A stretch of 9,254 nucleotides of DNA from Chloroflexota bacterium (lineage in GTDB: Bacteria > Chloroflexota > Anaerolineae > UBA1429): the NCBI GenBank assembly GCA_012515695.1, contig JAAYXX010000284.1:1-9254 (forward strand), given 5' to 3'. Below, one piece after another: positions 6,324 through 9,254 of this stretch. Made by a program: the position numbers and the translations under genes. Under the pieces are notes generated by a model. That model did not search any database. It was given only the letters and a program-made list of their open reading frames with translations, and was not told the DNA's origin. Each line of letters begins with the position of its first letter. Position 1 is the stretch's first letter.

Positions 6324-7127
6324 CTAGCCCAGCGCCACGTCCAGCGTCATCATAATAGCAAACCCCAGCATGGCCCCCAGCGTCGCCAGGTGCGAGTTCC
6401 CCTCCGATTGCGCTTCGGGTATCAACTCCTCCACCACGACAAAGATCATCGCGCCCGCCGCAAAAGACAGCGCATAGGGCAGAATGGTCCGCACAGTCAA
6501 CACCAGCCACGCCCCCAGCACGCCAGCAATGGGTTCTACCATGCCAGACGCCTGACCGAACAGGAACGCTTTGGTGGGAGATAATCCCTCGCGGCGCAGC
6601 GGCATGGCGACGGCCATCCCTTCGGGAAAGTTCTGCAAGCCGATGCCGATTGCCAGAGCCAGCGCCCCGGCGACAGTGGCCCCATCCATTCCCCCGGCGG
6701 CTGCCGCGCCAAAAGCGACCCCGACAGCCAGCCCTTCTGGAAAGTTGTGCAGCGTTACAGCCAACACCAGCAACGTGCTGCGCCGGAAGGTGCTTTTCAG
6801 ACCCTCGGGTTGCCCGTCTGCCAGGGCGGGATGCAGGTGCGGCAACAGCACGTCTACCCCGCGCAAGGCCGCGCCGCCCAGCAAAAAGCCGATCACGGCT
6901 GGCAGCGGCGACCCCCCTGACATCTCGATGGCCGGGGCCAATAACGACCAGAAGCTGGCCGCGATCATCACACCCGCTGCCAGTCCCAGCATCAAGTCAA
7001 GGAATCCGCGGTCTAGCCTCCGGGTAAAAAAGACCGGTATCGAGCCTGCGGCAGTCAAGCCCCAGGTAAACAGCGTCCCGATCAAAGCCTGGACGATGGG
7101 ATTGAACTGAGATATGAACGCTACCAT
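6324..7127 (-). CDS. ZIP-family divalent metal transporter, GufA-like
   Basis: This 267-aa inner-membrane protein imports divalent metal ions, probably zinc and perhaps iron or manganese. About eight membrane segments are visible. The two metal-site helices carry HNFPEG (128-133 region) and QNFPEG (165-170), the duplicated signature of ZIP transmembrane helices 4 and 5. Conserved acidic residues follow in GMVEPIAG (195-202) and VEELIPEAQ (232-240), and a His-containing loop PHLHP (96-100) precedes helix 4. The second signature has Q where many ZIPs have H, as is seen in GufA-like members. I chose the start MVAFISQ because AGAAGGG (7136-7142) lies 8 nt upstream on the minus strand. In-frame ATGs at 7133 and 7163 have poor spacing or no ribosome site. 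It lies 81 bp after the 599-aa gene on the same strand. Confidence 0.9.
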   Translation of the reverse strand: MVAFISQFNPIVQALIGTLFTWGLTAAGSIPVFFTRRLDRGFLDLMLGLAAGVMIAASFWSLLAPAIEMSGGSPLPAVIGFLLGGAALRGVDVLLPHLHPALADGQPEGLKSTFRRSTLLVLAVTLHNFPEGLAVGVAFGAAAAGGMDGATVAGALALAIGIGLQNFPEGMAVAMPLRREGLSPTKAFLFGQASGMVEPIAGVLGAWLVLTVRTILPYALSFAAGAMIFVVVEELIPEAQSEGNSHLATLGAMLGFAIMMTLDVALG

Positions 7128-7169
7128 TTCCATAGCCCTTCTGTCAGTTGGTCGGCGCGCCATAGAATA

Positions 7170-7199
7170 GCCCGACGCCCCGGCAAAGGGACGTCGGGC
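7170..7199 (-). terminator. 12-bp stem-loop between the 599-aa gene and the ZIP gene
   Basis: Arms 7170-7181 and 7188-7199 pair over 12 positions around a 6-nt loop. The single non-Watson-Crick position is a C/A mismatch if read on the plus strand but a G-U wobble in minus-strand RNA. This supports a function in the minus-strand transcript. It begins 9 nt after the stop of the 599-aa gene. No T tract follows, so it may be a weak terminator, an attenuator before the ZIP gene or an mRNA-stabilising stem. Confidence 0.55.
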
Positions 7200-7208
7200 C
7201 GGTGTCTA

Positions 7209-9008
7209 CTAGAGAGGTTGTTCGAAAGAGGGTTGGTTGCTATAGCGCTTGGTCTTGAGTTCGAGCTGCAAAATCCCGCCCGGCTGCAATTGAACCTCGA
7301 ACCACTTGTCGTTCACCGAGAACGTCTGTGGTCCATCCGCAGCAGTCAGGTCGGTAACCTCGGTGAAGGTGTGCTCGCCAAAGGCCCCCGCCTGAAGCAT
7401 CATACGCCGTGGCCGCAGCGGGCTGGTGTTCGACAACGTTACCCTGGTACTCTCGCCGTCCAGCTTGTCGACCAACGCGCCCACATCGGGCGGCAGGCCG
7501 GGCCGCCGGTTCTCCAGGTCATAGTAGCGCAGCCGCACGTGGAGCAATCCTCCGTGATAGATGATCTGCGGGCCGCCACAAGTAAGCTGGAGCAGGGCCT
7601 CGGTGTGCACCGGGTTGATGTCCTGCCAATGATGCACATCCCAATCTTCCGGGTCGCCGTCGTCGTGCGCCATCTTGTCCATGCGCCGGACAACCTCGGC
7701 CCACTGAGCTTCCAGAATGCGCATGGGATAGTCGGGGTTGGCCCCCTCGATATAACGATACCACGGGGCGATGTGGATGTCGTCGCCCTTGCCACGACCA
7801 GGGTGTACGGCGTTCCATTGCGTTTCCCGCTCAGGGAAGCGCTCCAGCCGCGCCCGGTCCGACGCATCCTGCGAGACGTACCAGATTTGAATGGGGTATT
7901 CAGGCCGCAGCACGCGGTAATCAGACCAACCCGCGTCCATATGGCGGTTGGGGATCTTGAGCGCGTCGCCTTCCACATAGCCCAGTTCGATCATTCGATC
8001 CAACTGCCCACGCGGGATATCCAGGTAGCTCATATCGCCGGTAAGCAGAACGGCGTTCATGGCCGCGATGGTCAGCGGCTGGATGATGGTCATAAAGCCG
8101 TGCGGCCAGCGCCAGCCATAGTAGCCGCCCCACCATTTGCCGCCCATCGTCTCGCCGATGATGCCGTTGGGGCCAACGTTGTCCGGGCAAATGCCATCGT
8201 TGGCGGCAATCCGGTCAGCCCAGGCCCCGATATAATCCAGCACCCACTGGCGATACTTATTTTCGCCAGTATAGAGGTAGGCGTTAGTAATCAGGCTGGT
8301 AGATGTCAGGTTCAGGGGAACGTCGCAGCACATCTGACGCTCGTTCAACAGCTTGAGGATTTCGGCGTATACCTTGTCGTCGTTCCAGTCGGCAATTGGC
8401 CCTTCGACGCCGGGAATGTCCTCAAAGGGAGCCGGATAGTGGGCCAGGACGGCACGGTGCGTAGCCCAATCGTCCCACTCGTTGACCAGACGCGGCCCAC
8501 GGCTGCCCGTGATTGGCGAGCGGATCATCCGCTTTTCCGCGTCCCAGTTCTGCGCCTCTTCATCTTCACCCATGTAAAAGCTCGCAAAGCGCAACGTGCG
8601 GGCGCGATCGCGGGCTACTTTCGGGTCAGCCAACCCAAAGTAGTAGAAATAGATCGAGCTTTCCCCGTGGTGCATCCAGTCATAGTTGGCATCATACTCG
8701 CGATAGACCTGACCATAACCAGTAAACTGCTTGGTTACCGCCTCCCACAGCCAACGGCTACGACGGTGCAACTCCTCGTCGCCACCGAGAGCGTAAAAGA
8801 GCGGCCAGTTGCCATAGCTCTCATACCCATCATCAGACCCATCAAATCCGGGCCATTCCTCCCGCCAGACAAACGTTCCGTCCTGACGGGTGTAGCGCTC
8901 CTGATACTGCGGCGCTGCTTCGTTGATCTTGTCGATGAGAAACCGCTCCCAGACCGCCCAGGCAGGCGGGGGTGAGGTACGACTGCTGCGTACAACGACA
9001 GAACTCAT
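7209..9008 (-). CDS. Uncharacterised 599-aa protein, possible (alpha/alpha)-barrel carbohydrate-active enzyme
   Basis: I do not recognise a named family with certainty. The protein has no signal peptide or membrane helix and is rich in Trp, Tyr, Asp and His. Residues about 15-480 look helical with conserved-looking aromatic and acidic clusters: RQDGTFVWREEWPGFDGSDDGYESYGNWPLFYALGG (41-76 region), YDANYDWMHHGESSIYFYYFGLADP (105-129), MGGKWWGGYYGWRWPHGF (288-305) and DWDVHHWQDINPVHTEAL (455-472). The remainder (about 485-585) is beta-rich, like a C-terminal sandwich. A helical toroid followed by a beta-sandwich is known from polysaccharide lyases and several glycosidases, so a cytoplasmic enzyme acting on sugars is plausible but unproven. 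The start follows AGGAGG with 4-nt spacing (9013-9018). It lies downstream of a peptide-type ABC ATPase gene but has its own promoter candidate. Confidence 0.8.
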   Translation of the reverse strand: MSSVVVRSSRTSPPPAWAVWERFLIDKINEAAPQYQERYTRQDGTFVWREEWPGFDGSDDGYESYGNWPLFYALGGDEELHRRSRWLWEAVTKQFTGYGQVYREYDANYDWMHHGESSIYFYYFGLADPKVARDRARTLRFASFYMGEDEEAQNWDAEKRMIRSPITGSRGPRLVNEWDDWATHRAVLAHYPAPFEDIPGVEGPIADWNDDKVYAEILKLLNERQMCCDVPLNLTSTSLITNAYLYTGENKYRQWVLDYIGAWADRIAANDGICPDNVGPNGIIGETMGGKWWGGYYGWRWPHGFMTIIQPLTIAAMNAVLLTGDMSYLDIPRGQLDRMIELGYVEGDALKIPNRHMDAGWSDYRVLRPEYPIQIWYVSQDASDRARLERFPERETQWNAVHPGRGKGDDIHIAPWYRYIEGANPDYPMRILEAQWAEVVRRMDKMAHDDGDPEDWDVHHWQDINPVHTEALLQLTCGGPQIIYHGGLLHVRLRYYDLENRRPGLPPDVGALVDKLDGESTRVTLSNTSPLRPRRMMLQAGAFGEHTFTEVTDLTAADGPQTFSVNDKWFEVQLQPGGILQLELKTKRYSNQPSFEQPL

Positions 9009-9012
9009 GTGG

Positions 9013-9018
9013 CCTCCT
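9013..9018 (-). promoter_or_regulatory. Strong ribosome binding site for the 599-aa gene
   Basis: Read on the minus strand, AGGAGG is followed by CCAC and ATG (9008-9006). This decides the start. The frame stays open for 34 more codons upstream, to 9110, but that extension runs through the promoter candidate and palindrome and includes residues unlike the rest of the protein. Confidence 0.8.
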
Positions 9019-9072
9019 GTGTGCATAATATTTGGGCGTGGACAAACCACGGAGAGATGGGCTGTCATAGCT

Positions 9073-9095
9073 CCCTTCTGTTGCGCCAACAAGGG
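9073..9095. promoter_or_regulatory. Operator-like palindrome at the predicted start of transcription
   Basis: CCCTT (9073-9077) and GTTG (9080-9083) pair with CAAC (9087-9090) and AAGGG (9091-9095), with a 2-nt bulge (CT, 9078-9079) and a CGC centre. The inner part also reads as the 13-nt palindrome TGTTGCGCCAACA (9079-9091). It sits just downstream of the candidate -10 box on the minus strand and would cover the start of transcription, a typical repressor position. Confidence 0.45.
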
Positions 9096-9120
9096 TAAGC
9101 GCAAAGCCACCCTGTGTCAA
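9092..9120 (-). promoter_or_regulatory. Candidate promoter for the 599-aa gene
   Basis: On the minus strand a perfect -35 box TTGACA (9120-9115) is followed after 17 nt by TACCCT (9097-9092), a poor -10 match (3 of 6). It lies directly after the terminator of the ABC ATPase gene, where a new transcript would be expected to begin. A better -10-like hexamer, TATTAT (9030-9025), lies closer to the gene but lacks a -35 box at the right distance. A weak -10 with a perfect -35 would suit an activated promoter. Confidence 0.45.
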
Positions 9121-9135
9121 GCGATAATGGCTTCT

Positions 9136-9175
9136 AAAAACACGCCCCGCGCATCACTCTGCGAACGGGGCGTGT
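9136..9175 (-). terminator. Intrinsic terminator of the ABC ATPase gene
   Basis: On the minus strand a perfect 10-bp GC-rich stem, ACACGCCCCG (9175-9166) with CGGGGCGTGT (9149-9140), runs into a T tract (TTTTT, 9140-9136). It lies 20 bp after the stop of the partial ABC ATPase gene and is the clearest rho-independent terminator in the window. Confidence 0.88.
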
Positions 9176-9195
9176 AAAGGCTCTTGCGTGCGGCA

Positions 9196-9254
9196 TCAGC
9201 CGCAACACCGATGACAGGCCACCCAATGGCCGGGCTGCACCTCGATCAATGGCG
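9196..9254 (-). CDS. C-terminus of an oligopeptide/dipeptide-type ABC transporter ATP-binding protein (partial)
   Basis: Only the last 18 codons and the stop are inside the window; the gene continues past the right edge. The visible residues read PLIEVQPGHWVACHRCCG. The pattern P-L-x-E-x-x-P-G-H-x-V-A-C-H is the well-known C-terminal signature of the OppD/OppF/DppD/DppF-type ATPases, whose C-terminal extension carries conserved cysteines. These ATPases power import of peptides, and in many bacteria of oligosaccharides, through a membrane complex with a lipoprotein binding protein. Whether this is the D- or F-type subunit cannot be seen. A strong terminator follows, so this is probably the last gene of the transporter operon. 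Confidence 0.75.
   Translation of the reverse strand, partial: PLIEVQPGHWVACHRCCG

Noticed and set aside
7218..8975. A 585-codon open frame on the plus strand, antisense to the 599-aa gene
   Set aside because: Its translation is full of V, R, H and P with no domain pattern, and it has no ribosome site. The minus-strand frame has a strong ribosome site, a promoter candidate and sensible protein composition. Long antisense frames are common in GC-rich genes.
9009..9110. Start of the 599-aa protein at the upstream ATG at 9110
   Set aside because: The extension overlaps the promoter candidate and palindrome and has no good ribosome site, whereas AGGAGG sits exactly before ATG 9008.

Overview
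The window is GC-rich bacterial DNA with compact gene spacing. It carries five complete genes whose families I can name, one complete gene of unknown function, and the last codons of a seventh gene. The mix includes a stand-alone RecD2-type helicase, a membrane-anchored FecR-like protein, a CtBP-like 2-hydroxyacid dehydrogenase, a GufA-type ZIP transporter and a peptide-type ABC ATPase. Together with palindromic repeats between genes, this would suit Chloroflexota, but that is an inference from overall impression and no marker gene is present to prove it.

Layout. Positions 1-602 hold no convincing gene. They contain a low-complexity hairpin repeat, an 18-nt palindrome, a terminator-like hairpin, a second hairpin, a 163-bp MITE-like inverted repeat (336-498) and then a strong sigma70-type promoter (TTGACA-N16-TATTAT). 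From that promoter a plus-strand run begins: the dehydrogenase (603-1592), a FecR-like protein that overlaps it by ATGA (1589-2290), and after 64 bp the RecD2-like helicase (2355-4691). A second promoter with an overlapping inverted repeat precedes an MFS transporter that starts at GTG (4782-6107). The plus-strand block then meets a minus-strand block. The 216-bp convergent gap holds repeat hairpins and a perfect 15-bp stem that probably ends transcription from both sides.

Minus strand, in transcription order: the C-terminus of an oligopeptide/dipeptide-type ABC ATPase enters from the right edge and ends at 9196, followed by a clear intrinsic terminator (9136-9175). A promoter candidate with an operator-like palindrome then leads to a 599-aa protein of unknown function (7209-9008). 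A GU-compatible hairpin separates it from a ZIP metal transporter (6324-7127).

Functionally this is not one pathway. The dehydrogenase and FecR-like gene are probably translationally coupled, the helicase serves DNA repair, and the two transporters look independent. The 599-aa protein looks like an intracellular carbohydrate-active or related enzyme and lies just downstream of an ABC importer gene, so it may process what that importer brings in. The least explained material is the non-coding DNA: hairpins with GCGCCA/TGGCGC half-sites recur in three separate intergenic regions, and the 163-bp inverted repeat carries related hairpins. I see no CRISPR array, tRNA, rRNA, transposase or recognisable new defence system.
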